Assembly: GCA_964404605.1 (NCBI GenBank)
Contig: CAYOKT010000003.1
Coordinates: 10,554 to 74,553, forward strand
Reading direction: 5' to 3'
DNA length: 64,000 nt
Source: CAYOKT01 sp964404605
GTDB lineage: Bacteria > Electryoneota > Electryoneia > Electryoneales > Electryoneaceae
Shown: positions 17,570-26,563 of the stretch, one piece after another
Layout: each line of letters starts with the position of its first letter
Position numbering within the stretch: the stretch's first letter is position 1
Position numbers and translations under genes: made by a program
Notes under the pieces: model-generated
Seen by the model: only the letters and a program-made list of their open reading frames with translations
Told to the model about the DNA's origin: nothing
Databases searched by the model: none

Positions 17570-19084
17570 TCAGGGCGTCGCCTCCCTGGCGCGTTTCAGG
17601 GCGCCGAGCAGCAGTTTTTTCGCCGATGCGGCCTTCGCGGGGGGTAGATCCCCGAGGAGCTGCACCTCCTCGCGGACCAGGTTCGCCGCCCGCTGGGACA
17701 GGTTCGCGAGAATCGCCTCAGCGACCTCCTCCGGTGCCTGCTTGATCAGCACGGCGAGGGCTTCGCGCGGCATGCCGAGGAACACCCGGCGAAGGATACG
17801 GTTGTCCTCACCGGCGAGATCCTCGAGGAAGAAGATGTGCCCCCGGACCGCCTTTGCGAGTTCTGGATCGGTGGCTTCGAGATCCTGGAACAGCGCCTTC
17901 GCCGCGTCTTCCGGGGCGTTGTTGATCAGCTCGACGATGCGCTCGTGCGCGCCGCGCAGAAACGCGGCCGGCCCGGCGGTGCTGCGCAGACGCCCCCCCA
18001 GGGAGGAGGCGAGCCGCTCCACCTCGTTGACTGTCAGCCGGGGCAGGGCGACCATCGCCTCCATGATCGCCCGGCGGTGTTCCTCCCCGACCGCCTGGAG
18101 GGCTCCCGCCCCGGTGACGGGACGGGCGAGCTGCAGGGCGAACGCCGCCTCCGCCGGGGAGGCGTCCCGAAGCAGGGAGAGGAGGGCGGGGGTCTCCATG
18201 TCCTGGAGACGCGCGAGGGGACCGAGCGCCTTGCGGCTGCCGTCCGCGTCGCGCAACAGGCGGACCGCGATCCCCTCCTCGGGCAGGCTCAACGTCGTGG
18301 CGACGGGGATGCCCAGGGCTTCTCTGCCCGAAGAGGAGTCCTCCTCCTCCTCGGCCGGCCGCTCCGAGCCGGTAGGCTTCGCCATCATCTGCGCCAGGCT
18401 GACCGCGGAAATCGGACCGCTGATGCCGCTGTCCGCCGTTGAGCCGCCCATGCCGGCGACCGCCGGCTGTGGCGTGGGCGTGAGCAGCCGGACGAGCAGC
18501 GCGACCACCAGCGCGATCAGCACCAGCGCCCCGGCGAAGATGACCAGCCCGCGGGTGCTGATGAGAAGGTCTACCAGGGTCAGCGGGGGCTTGATGAAGG
18601 GCACCCGCTCGACGATGATCTGATCGCCCCGTGAGAAATTGAGGTTCACCCAGCGCGGGATCAGCTCGGTGATCCTGTCGATATCCGCCTCCGACATCGA
18701 CTCCGAGACGTAGACCCGGATCTGGATTCCGTCGACTTCGCTGAACGCCCAGCCCTTCTCCTCGGGCCTCTTCAACCGTTCGCTCACGGTGACCGGCAGC
18801 CCGGGCAGACTCTCCTTCCGGCTGTAGACGAATCCTTCCATCTCCATGGGAAGCGAGGCGAGCTGAAGGTCGACCATCACGACCGCGCGGCCGACGAGAG
18901 GGGTGAGAATCTCTTCGAGACGCTCCGCGATGATCTTCTCGAGCTCCAGTTCACCGGCGAACTGGACGGGGGGTGCGGCGGCATCTTCCGGGCCGTTCTG
19001 CGCGGTTGTACGGGCGGGCGGCCACAGGGCGGCGAGAAACAGCGCCAGGAGCAGCGCCTGAAGGCCCGGGCTTGAGCGTCTCAT
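17570..19084 (-). CDS. FliF C-terminal domain fused to FliG middle/C-terminal domains
   Basis: A 504-residue fusion. Residues 1-29 are a signal peptide or membrane anchor. Residues about 45-165 match the last periplasmic domain of FliF (LEKIIAERLEEILTPLVGRA, IRVYVSESMSEADIDRI, RGDQIIVERVPF). A membrane helix follows at about 178-200. After a low-complexity linker, residues about 250-504 are FliG-like, clearest at GHIFFLEDLAGEDNRILRRV and LANLSQRAANLVREEVQLL. The FliF ring-building motifs 1-2 and the FliG N-terminal domain are absent, which is consistent with a fixed junction replacing the FliF-FliG interface. By eye the FliG acidic pair is D-N and the Arg of the torque helix is Leu. motA and motB follow directly. 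GGGAG precedes the ATG. It probably forms a membrane ring that contacts the stator. Confidence 0.82.
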   Translation of the reverse strand: MRRSSPGLQALLLALFLAALWPPARTTAQNGPEDAAAPPVQFAGELELEKIIAERLEEILTPLVGRAVVMVDLQLASLPMEMEGFVYSRKESLPGLPVTVSERLKRPEEKGWAFSEVDGIQIRVYVSESMSEADIDRITELIPRWVNLNFSRGDQIIVERVPFIKPPLTLVDLLISTRGLVIFAGALVLIALVVALLVRLLTPTPQPAVAGMGGSTADSGISGPISAVSLAQMMAKPTGSERPAEEEEDSSSGREALGIPVATTLSLPEEGIAVRLLRDADGSRKALGPLARLQDMETPALLSLLRDASPAEAAFALQLARPVTGAGALQAVGEEHRRAIMEAMVALPRLTVNEVERLASSLGGRLRSTAGPAAFLRGAHERIVELINNAPEDAAKALFQDLEATDPELAKAVRGHIFFLEDLAGEDNRILRRVFLGMPREALAVLIKQAPEEVAEAILANLSQRAANLVREEVQLLGDLPPAKAASAKKLLLGALKRAREATP

Positions 19085-19208
19085 GGTTTCAGCTCCCGTG
19101 CATCATCGGTTCGAATGGGGTAAAGATAGGACGACCGCCTGTCGCGAAAAACCCGCCCTCCGGTTTCATCGCCGGCCCGGTGCACCCCGGCCGGCGCGCC
19201 GGAGCGCC

Positions 19209-19835
19209 CTATTCTTCCCCCCCGGGCTGGACCAGCGGAGCGATCCGCTCCCGCCAGAGTCTCTCCGCCGCGCGCTCCAACTCCTCGCGGCTCCCCCGGT
19301 TCCAGAGTACATCGTCCGCTTTCCGCTGCTTCTCCTCCACGGGGATTTGCATCCGGTACCGGTCCAGGATTTCGGCGGGGGAGAGCTGCATGCGCCGGGC
19401 GGCGCGCTCGGCGGCGACCGCCGGATCGAGCAGCACGGCGACGATCCGGTCATACCGGGCCTCGTCCCCCCATTCGTAGATCATCGCCGCGTCGACGACC
19501 GCGGGACGTCCCATCTCGTGGGCGGCGGCGATTCCGGCTTCGAGGAGCCGCCGGATCAGGGGCCAGATTCTGCGGTCGAGCTCCGCCTTCGCCGCGGGAT
19601 CCCGGAACACGATCCGGCCCAGCGCGGAACGGTCGAGTTCGTCCCCGTGGAAGATGTCTTCCCCGAATCGCTCACGCAACCATTTTCGGAAATTTGGGAA
19701 TTGATCCACCGCCTGCCGCCCCAGGGCGTCCCCCTCGATGATCTCCGCCCCGTGACGAGCGAAAACGGCAGCGACGGTCGATTTGCCGCTGCCGATGTTC
19801 CCGGTGATCCCGATGGTGGGTGGGCGCTGGGGCAT
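19209..19835 (-). CDS. coaE: Dephospho-CoA kinase
   Basis: The enzyme phosphorylates the 3'-hydroxyl of dephospho-CoA in the last step of coenzyme A synthesis. The 208-residue protein begins with the P-loop IGITGNIGSGKST, then has EIIEGDALGRQAVDQ, FRDPAAKAELDRRIWPLI and RAARRMQLSPAEILDRYRMQ, in the order typical of CoaE. GGAGGG lies upstream of the ATG. It starts 21 bp after the TPR gene and is followed by a 124-bp gap before the FliF-FliG gene, so it may end one transcript or be embedded in the long minus-strand operon. Confidence 0.94.
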   Translation of the reverse strand: MPQRPPTIGITGNIGSGKSTVAAVFARHGAEIIEGDALGRQAVDQFPNFRKWLRERFGEDIFHGDELDRSALGRIVFRDPAAKAELDRRIWPLIRRLLEAGIAAAHEMGRPAVVDAAMIYEWGDEARYDRIVAVLLDPAVAAERAARRMQLSPAEILDRYRMQIPVEEKQRKADDVLWNRGSREELERAAERLWRERIAPLVQPGGEE

Positions 19836-19856
19836 GGGTGTTTCAACCCTCCATCA

Positions 19857-22435
19857 CTACAAGTCTCCCCCGGCCTCGCGGATCTCGGCGACCAGTTTCC
19901 CGACTTCCGGGTCGTCGGGCGACTGGGCCAGGAGACGGCGGGCGATCTCCGCGGCGTGCTCCACCTTGCCCTGCATCAGGCAGAGACGGGCGAAGGTCTT
20001 CGTCACCGGCCCATGAAGCTGGTCGGGGGGTGTCTCATCCTCGCCGGTCTCCGCCGGGGCTTCCGGCCGGGCTTCGGGCGGAGCCGCCGGGGCGGCCGGT
20101 TCCACCGCGGGTCCGGCCTCCGCAACCGCGGGTGGTGCACCCTCCCCCTCGGCGGCCGCTTCGCCTTCGTCACCCTCCTGCGCCGCGACCTGGTCCCGGA
20201 CATCCGCGAGCAGCGAGTCGAGATCCCCCTCCGCCTCCCGCAGCGCGGCGAGTTCCTCCGGCGAGATATGCAGCGCCGCCGCCACCTGCTCCAGGTTGGC
20301 GAGGGACTCCTCCCCCATCTCCGCCGGGGCCGCGCCGGCCGGTTCCCCGGCGGGGGGCTCCGCGGGGGATTCGGGAGAGGGGACCCTGTCCGGCGGAGCG
20401 CCCGCCGTTTCCGGCGGTGGCGGGGCGGTTTCGCCTTCCGGCTCCTCCTCCGCTGCGGAGAGCGGGGGAGGTGGGGGCTTCACGGCTTCCGCCTCTTCGG
20501 CCGCCGGCTCCGTTTCCCGCGCGGGCGGCGCTTCCGCCGCGCCGGGCCGTTCCGTGGGCCGGGGTTCCTCGAGCGGCGCCTCCTCCGGCCTCCCGGCGGC
20601 GGGGACCTCCGGGGCCTCGGGCTCTGCTTCCCGCGCGGGCGGCGTCTCCACGGCGGCCTCTTCCTCTATCCCGGCCGCTCCTGCTTCCGGCGGTGCACCC
20701 GCGGTCGCCTCCCCTTCGCCGGGGAAGGCGGCGGTGATGCTCTCGAGGGCGTCGGTGGGAGGTTCCCGCCCGGCGGTTTCCCCCTCTCTGCCGGCCGCTT
20801 CCTCTGCGCTCTCACCTCCCGCCTCTTCCCCCTCTTCCGCACCCTTTTTCGCCGCCTTGTGGATCGATTCGATCACCGGGGGATAAACGAAATCGGGAGA
20901 ACCCTTCTCCAGTTGGAAGATGAGTTTCTCGATATCCGGGTACCCCTCGAGCTCCACCTCGACCAACTGGAGAGCCTTCATCAGGGGGCTTGGCCCCTCC
21001 GCGATGGTTTCCAGCTCCTCCTCTTCCTCCTCGCTGAGGACATGGACCTTTTCGGCTTCGGGCTCTTCGGGGGCGGCGATTTCCAGGGCGCCGGGGGGGA
21101 TCTTGTCGATCACCTGGCCGGCATCCTCGACGATCCCCATGCTCGTGAACAGGCTCTCCACCTCTTCGAGAGTCGGTTCGGGGAAGTTGAATTCGACCGG
21201 CGCGGGGGGTGCGGCCTCCTCTTCCTCTCCTCCCTCCGGCTCCTCGACGGCTGCTTCGGGAGCGGCCGTCACCGCTTCCACGGCCTCTCCCGCACCGCCC
21301 TCCTCCGTCGTTTCCTCCCCCTCCTCATCGAGCAGCGAGGCGAGGAAATCGGTGGTCTCCTGCACCTCCTCCGCGCTGACCTCCTCGGCGCCGGGCTCCT
21401 CGCCCTCGGGAGTTTCAGTCGCCTCGCCCATCTCGACGGGAAGGACCCGGGCCTCTTCCTCCGCGGGCACACCGGGGAGCTCCCCTTCGGGGACGCCCTC
21501 GCCCGGAAGTGCCTCCTCTTCCGCCGTTTCGCCGGGTTCNNNNNNNNNNNNNNNNNNNNNNNNNNNNNNNNNNNNNNNNNNNNNNNNNNNNNNNNNNNNN
21601 NNNNNNNNNNNNNNNNNNNNNNNNNNNNNNNNNNNNNNNCGGGTTCCTCCTTTTCCCCCTCCTCCTCGAACAGGGTGGCCAGCGCGCGTTCCTCTTCCTC
21701 CGAAACCTCCCCGGCTTCGGCCGCCTCGGCGGGAGGCGCGGAGACGAGCGGTTCCTCGCCGGGAGCTTCCGGCATCGGCTCCGCGGCGATCGCCTCTTCG
21801 AGGGCGGAGGTTTCCGGGGGTTCCGCCGGGGCGCCGCGCTCCTTCGCCGCCTGCTTCACCTCTTCCGGTTCGATCTCCGGGCGCAGGGGTTTCGGCGGCG
21901 CATCGCGAACGGGCGTCAGCCCCACTTCCTGCGCGAGTTTTCGGGCGAATTCACCGGTCCGGGTGACATCGGCGAGGTGCCATTCCGGCTGCCACTCCTT
22001 GACCGCCGCGTCCATGAAGGAAAGCTCCTTCTGGATGAGGTTCTTCAGCCTGCGCTGAATCCCGGGATTGTTGGGGTCGTTCTCGTACAGCTCGATCAGC
22101 TTCTGGATGTAACCCTTGGGATCCTCGTCCTGCGTGATCTCCTCGAGATACTGGGAGAGCGCACGCATGTTGTACGGCTCGGCTTCCCGCACCGCCTCCC
22201 ACTGTTCCAGCGACTCCTCGTGCTTGCCCAGGTGGGCGAGACATTCGGCGTACAGCATTTTCGCGGAGGTATACTCGGGGAAGGTTTTCAGCCCGTTTTC
22301 GAGCCGCTTGCAGGCGGCCTTGGTCTTGCCGAGGGAGAGTTCGAGCGAGGCGAGGCGCGCGAACAGGCGGGGCTCACCCTTCACGAGTTTCTTCAACCGC
22401 TTGAATTCGCGCTTGATTTCGCCTGCCTGCTCCAT
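19857..22435 (-). CDS. TPR protein with very long acidic Pro/Ala/Glu-rich linker (interrupted by scaffold gap)
   Basis: The N-terminal 165 residues are tetratricopeptide-like helices (LFARLASLELSLGKTKAACK, YAECLAHLGKHEESLEQWEA). A linker of about 600 residues then consists almost wholly of Glu, Ala, Pro and Gly. A final 50 residues (FARLCLMQGKVEHAAEIARR, LLAQSPDDPEVGKLV) are again TPR-like. The 100 N at 21540-21639 fall inside the linker. The frame shifts across them, but both sides read as the same acidic linker in their own frames, so this is one gene with a gap of unknown true length, not a frameshift. GGAGGAAG precedes the ATG. No signal peptide is seen, so it is cytoplasmic. Function unknown; it probably tethers two helical domains. 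Confidence 0.75.
21540..21639. other. Scaffold gap (100 N)
   Basis: Exactly 100 unknown bases within the low-complexity linker of the TPR gene. The round number is a conventional placeholder, so the true length is unknown; the frame mismatch across it confirms that 100 is not the real length. Confidence 0.95.
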
Positions 22436-22459
22436 GACTTCCTCCTTCGCCCGGAAGCC

Positions 22460-23998
22460 TTATCCCGCCGGACGGGATGCAATATCCTCACCGATGGCGA
22501 GCTTGTACCGCGCGATGGCGAGGGTATGGTCGATCAACGCCCGCAAGGCGCTGATTCGATTCCGTTTCAACGTCAGTTGCGCTTCGATCCAGACGCGCGC
22601 CGTCACCTGTCCGTTCTCGAAACGGTCGCGGGTCATGTCGTAGGACGTTTCGGCGATCTGCAGCGAGCGCCGGGTGCCCTGGTACCGCTTCCGCGTCTCC
22701 TCCAGGTCACGTACCGCCTGGCGCACCTCGAGGACGACTTCCTTCCGGAGTTGCTCCCTGTCGAACTGCCTGCGCCGCATTCCGATCATGGCCTGCTGGA
22801 CCTGCGTGGAACGGCGGCCTCCACTCACCAGCGGCAGCGTCAGGGTCAGGGCAACACCCCGGTTGGTCGCGTAATCCCCGATCCGGCTCGCCAGCGCTTC
22901 GGAGAAGTTGTTGTCGCGCTTGTCCAGCGTGTAGAACGCGCTGACCTCGGCGCGGGGCACCCAGGGGCGCTTCGCATCCCGCAGGTCGTAGTCCGCCTGC
23001 TTCAGGTCGTAATCCGCCTGGAGCAGGTCCATGCGGCGCTCGAGCGCCAGCCGCACGGCGCTGTCCACATCCACCTCGTAGGTGCCGAACGCCGGCTGTT
23101 CCACCAGGCGCAGTTCGCGGTCGAGCTGCACGCCCAGGAGGTTGCGGAAACGGTCGAGCAGGGCGGCGTGGTTGCTCAGCGCGCCGGTCAGCTCCGTCTC
23201 CTTCTGGACGACCTCCACCTCGAGTTGCAGCGCCTCGACCTCCGGGATCAGGCCCGCTTCATATTTCCGACGCGCCAGCTTCGCCGCCTCGCGGCTCGCC
23301 GCGAGGTCGTCCTCGATGATCTCGATGCTCCGTTCGTCGGCGACAAGGGAATAATAGGACTCCACGACGCGGAGCGCCAGTTGACGGAGTGACCGGGTTG
23401 AAGCGGCGCGTGCTCCCTCGTAGGAAAGCCTGGCGCGCTCCTTCGCCAGTTTCAACTGGTTGTCGGCGAGAACCTGCTGGCGGAACTCGAGCCGCCAGGC
23501 CTGGCTGACCTCCTCCTCGGCGCCCTCCAGGGTCGCTGTGAGCACGTCGGAACGGTAGAAGCGCTGGTAGAAGACCGACTCCAGCCGGATCTGCCCGCCG
23601 GTGGGGAGGGGCTGGGTGAGACTGAGGTCCCCGAGGTAGCGCAGGTCGCGCGTGTTGATCCACTCCCGCTCGTACTGCCCCGTGGAGGGCTCGTAGATGA
23701 GCTGTTCCTGCAGGGCTTCGTAGAGCGTCGGGGTCTGCATCGACAGGTCGATGCGGGGGTGGTACTCCACCACCGCCGCCCGCCAGCCGAGGCGCGCGGA
23801 CTCCTCGCTGAAGCGCGCCCGGACGGCGTCCGGCGAACCCCCGCGGGCGAGCGCGAGCGCCTGCGCAAGGTCGAGGACGAGGGTATCGCCGGCGGCCTCC
23901 CCGGCAGGGCGCGCCGCGTTCGGCGCGAGGAGCAGCAGCGGCAGGGCGGCCGCCAGGGCCCGGAGACCCCGCCCGCGGGTTCCCGCAGTTCGTCTCAT
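22460..23998 (-). CDS. TolC-family outer-membrane efflux channel
   Basis: A 512-residue exported protein. After the signal peptide (LRALAAALPLLLLAPNAARP) come two halves rich in long helices with the outer-membrane-efflux pattern, for example LDLAQALALARG, YEAGLIPEVEALQLEVEVVQ and RRMDLLQADYDLKQADYDL. The chosen ATG overlaps the stop of the upstream permease gene (ATGA). With the adaptor and permease it forms a tripartite efflux or export set, and this protein would be the trimeric channel through the outer membrane. Cargo is unknown. Confidence 0.88.
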   Translation of the reverse strand: MRRTAGTRGRGLRALAAALPLLLLAPNAARPAGEAAGDTLVLDLAQALALARGGSPDAVRARFSEESARLGWRAAVVEYHPRIDLSMQTPTLYEALQEQLIYEPSTGQYEREWINTRDLRYLGDLSLTQPLPTGGQIRLESVFYQRFYRSDVLTATLEGAEEEVSQAWRLEFRQQVLADNQLKLAKERARLSYEGARAASTRSLRQLALRVVESYYSLVADERSIEIIEDDLAASREAAKLARRKYEAGLIPEVEALQLEVEVVQKETELTGALSNHAALLDRFRNLLGVQLDRELRLVEQPAFGTYEVDVDSAVRLALERRMDLLQADYDLKQADYDLRDAKRPWVPRAEVSAFYTLDKRDNNFSEALASRIGDYATNRGVALTLTLPLVSGGRRSTQVQQAMIGMRRRQFDREQLRKEVVLEVRQAVRDLEETRKRYQGTRRSLQIAETSYDMTRDRFENGQVTARVWIEAQLTLKRNRISALRALIDHTLAIARYKLAIGEDIASRPAG

Positions 23999-25224
23999 TC
24001 GTACCGCAGGGCGTTGATCACGTTCATATCCGCCGCTTTTTTCGCCGGCCACCAGCCGAAAATCACCCCCACGCCCGCGCTGACCACGAAGGCGAGCAGC
24101 ACGGCGGTCGCCTGCACCACGGTGGTCCACCCGGCGTACAGGGTGATCCCCCAGGCCATGCCCGCGCCGAGGAGTATGCCGATCAGCCCGCCGAAGGTGC
24201 TCAGCAGGGCCGCCTCGATGAGAAACTGTTGCACCACGTCCCGCCGCCGCGCGCCGACCGCCCGGCGGACGCCGATCTCCCGCGTCCTCTCGAGGACGTT
24301 CGACAGCATGATGTTCATGATCCCGATGCCGCCGACGAGCAGGGAGATCGAAGCGATGGCTCCCATCACGATGTTGAAGATGCGCTGCGTCTGCTGGCTC
24401 TGCTTGAGCAGCTCCTCGGGCACGATGATGCGGAAGTCCTTCGCCCGACGGTGGCGGCGGGAGATCACCCGCGCCGCGGCCGCCGCGAGAGGCCGCACCA
24501 TGTCATCATCCTGCACCTGCAGCACGATCTCCTGCAACGGGCTGTCGTCGGTGGACAGCGCGAACCGCGCCTGCATCGTCTCCAGCGGCAGGTAGATGTC
24601 GCGCGACATGTCGCGCACCTCGATGCCGGAGACCTTGCCCCCGAAAGAGGGGGTCTCGAGTACGCCGATCACGGTGAACCAGTGGCGGCCCACCTTGAGG
24701 CGCTTTCCCGCCGCGGCCTCCAGCGGGAACAGCTTCCGTTTCAGCCGCTCGGAGATCACCACGACGGGGAACCGTCCCTCGCCGTCCCACCTCTTGAGGA
24801 ACCGCCCCTCGGAGAGGCGCAGCGTGATCAGACGGGCGTACTCCGGGGTGGTGCCGACGAGGGTCGCCTTCATCTCCATCGGCAGCCGGACCGTCTCCTC
24901 GAGCCGGCGCACGGGAACGACGTTTTCCAGGCCGGGGAGGATCTGCCGCAGGGCGGCCACATCCGCGGAGTTCAACCCTCTCAGGTTGAGGGAGAGCGCC
25001 TCCTTCAGCTCGTCTCCCTCCAGGTCCTCGGCGCGGACGATGATGTTGTTCACCCCGAGGACGCGGATCGCCTCCAGCAGCTCCCGCCGCGCCCCGGCTC
25101 CGATGGAGAGCATGGCGATCACCGCCGCGACGCCGAAGATGACCCCGAGCATCGTCAGAAGGCTGCGAAGCTTCTGGTTGAACAACGCCTGGATGCCGAG
25201 ACGCAGGGTTTCGCCGAGGGTCAT
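23995..25224 (-). CDS. MacB-like ABC transporter permease (no fused ATPase)
   Basis: A 409-residue type VII ABC permease. The first membrane helix (LRSLLTMLGVIFGVAAVIAM) is followed by a periplasmic MacB core domain (about 45-270) and three C-terminal FtsX-type helices, with the conserved junction MNIMLSNVLERTREIGVRRA and the end segment FGWWPAKKAADMNVINALRYE split by the last helix. Unlike E. coli MacB, it has no N-terminal nucleotide-binding domain, and no ATPase gene lies beside it. The start at 25224 is one base after the adaptor stop. Substrates of this class include macrolides, lipoproteins and peptides. Confidence 0.88.
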   Translation of the reverse strand: MTLGETLRLGIQALFNQKLRSLLTMLGVIFGVAAVIAMLSIGAGARRELLEAIRVLGVNNIIVRAEDLEGDELKEALSLNLRGLNSADVAALRQILPGLENVVPVRRLEETVRLPMEMKATLVGTTPEYARLITLRLSEGRFLKRWDGEGRFPVVVISERLKRKLFPLEAAAGKRLKVGRHWFTVIGVLETPSFGGKVSGIEVRDMSRDIYLPLETMQARFALSTDDSPLQEIVLQVQDDDMVRPLAAAAARVISRRHRRAKDFRIIVPEELLKQSQQTQRIFNIVMGAIASISLLVGGIGIMNIMLSNVLERTREIGVRRAVGARRRDVVQQFLIEAALLSTFGGLIGILLGAGMAWGITLYAGWTTVVQATAVLLAFVVSAGVGVIFGWWPAKKAADMNVINALRYE

Positions 25225-25225
25225 G

Positions 25226-26563
25226 CTACGAGCCCGTGTTCTCCGAGCCGTTCGTGGAGACGCCACCCGTGGCGCCGCCTTTCATCGCGCCCGCCGCCTC
25301 CCCGCCGGCCCATGCGGCGGCGTCGAATGGCTTGGTCGGGTCCACCAGGGAGACCCGGTCCCCCTCCGCCAGTCCCTCCCGCACCACGACGAAGTTGTCG
25401 TTGCGCGATCCCAGCAGGACGTCCACCGGCCTGAACCCTCCGCCACCGGCCCGGTAGACCACCTGGCGGTCCCCGAGCGGGAAGACGGCGTCCAGCGGGA
25501 TGGAGAGGGTGTCCGCGATCTCCTCGATGATGATGGTCGTCGAGACTGTCATCCCCGGCTTGAGGATGGGATCGCTCTCGTGGACCGTGATGATGACGTC
25601 GAACACCTTCGCTTCGCCGGAGGAGTTATCATCCTCCCGGGCGAGGGTGGAGACCTCCTTCACCGTGCCGCTGAACTCCCTGTCGGGGAAGGCATCCAGC
25701 ACGATCTTCGCCACCTGCCCGGCCCTGACCTTGGACACATCCACCTCGCCGATCGTGGTCTCGACCTCCATGTCCGAGAGGTCCGGCAGTTCGATGAGCG
25801 CCTGGCCGCGCCAGGGTTGGTCGCCGATCTTCACCTCGGAATAATCCCCGCCCTTCCAGATCTTCTTGTAGACGACCATCCCCGGTTGCGGCGCGACGAC
25901 CGTCAACTTGGCGAGGTCGCGCTTCGCCTTCAGCAGGTTCGCCCGCGCCTGCTCGACGCGCAGGTTCATCGTGCGCAGGTCGGCTTCGTCGATGATCTTC
26001 TGCTGCTCGATCCTCTCGCGGGCCTGGGTCAGTTGAATCTCCGACTGCCGCAGGGCGAGCTGCTGCTCCTCCTTGACCACGTCCGCCTCGAACTGCATCT
26101 GCTGCAGCCGCAGCTCCGCGATGCGATAGCTCGCCTGGGCGGACTCGAGCGAAGCCTGGAGCTGGGCCAGGTTCGAGGCGATCGAGGAGCGGCTCTTCTC
26201 CAGGTTGGCCTGGGCGATCTCGAGCTCGCTCTGCGCCTCGTCGATGTTCTTGCGCAGGTCGGTGCCGTCGAAGATGATCAGCGTGTCGCCCTTCTCCACC
26301 ACCTCGCCCTTGGGGGCGAGGTAGATGATCTGGAGACTCGTGCGGACGGGGGGTGCAGTGACGACACGGGAGCGGGAGGCGCGGAGTTCCCCCGTCTCCG
26401 TGAGCGAAACGAGGAAATCGCCGCGGCGCACCTCGGCGGTGGGCAGGTCGCGCGAGGTGCCGATCCCGCTGACGAAGAGGGTGAGGAGGGCGAGCAGAGC
26501 GATCCCGACCCCCGCGAAGGCCACGCGGCCCCCGCGATTCGTCAGCCAACGCTTCCCGTTCAT
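25226..26563 (-). CDS. MacA/HlyD-like periplasmic adaptor protein
   Basis: A 445-residue membrane-fusion protein that should link the permease to the TolC-like channel. It has one N-terminal membrane anchor (VAFAGVGIALLALLTLFVSG), a lipoyl-like half motif (LAPKGEVVEKGDTLIIFDGT), a long coiled-coil hairpin at about 105-215 (LRKNIDEAQSELEIAQANLE), the returning lipoyl half (KLTVVAPQPGMVVYKKI) and beta-barrel and membrane-proximal domains. The ATG at 26563 is preceded by GAGGTGA. It is the first gene of the adaptor-permease-channel operon. The C-terminal tail is Gly/Ser-rich. Confidence 0.88.
   Translation of the reverse strand: MNGKRWLTNRGGRVAFAGVGIALLALLTLFVSGIGTSRDLPTAEVRRGDFLVSLTETGELRASRSRVVTAPPVRTSLQIIYLAPKGEVVEKGDTLIIFDGTDLRKNIDEAQSELEIAQANLEKSRSSIASNLAQLQASLESAQASYRIAELRLQQMQFEADVVKEEQQLALRQSEIQLTQARERIEQQKIIDEADLRTMNLRVEQARANLLKAKRDLAKLTVVAPQPGMVVYKKIWKGGDYSEVKIGDQPWRGQALIELPDLSDMEVETTIGEVDVSKVRAGQVAKIVLDAFPDREFSGTVKEVSTLAREDDNSSGEAKVFDVIITVHESDPILKPGMTVSTTIIIEEIADTLSIPLDAVFPLGDRQVVYRAGGGGFRPVDVLLGSRNDNFVVVREGLAEGDRVSLVDPTKPFDAAAWAGGEAAGAMKGGATGGVSTNGSENTGS

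Noticed and set aside
19083..22058. A long plus-strand open frame antisense to coaE and the TPR gene
   Set aside because: It reads through the N gap as X, is extremely rich in Arg, Gly and Leu, and shadows genes with clear homology on the other strand.
19857..22435. Two genes or a frameshift at the N gap
   Set aside because: Both sides continue the same Glu/Ala/Pro-rich linker in their own frames, and the 100-N gap is a placeholder of arbitrary length.
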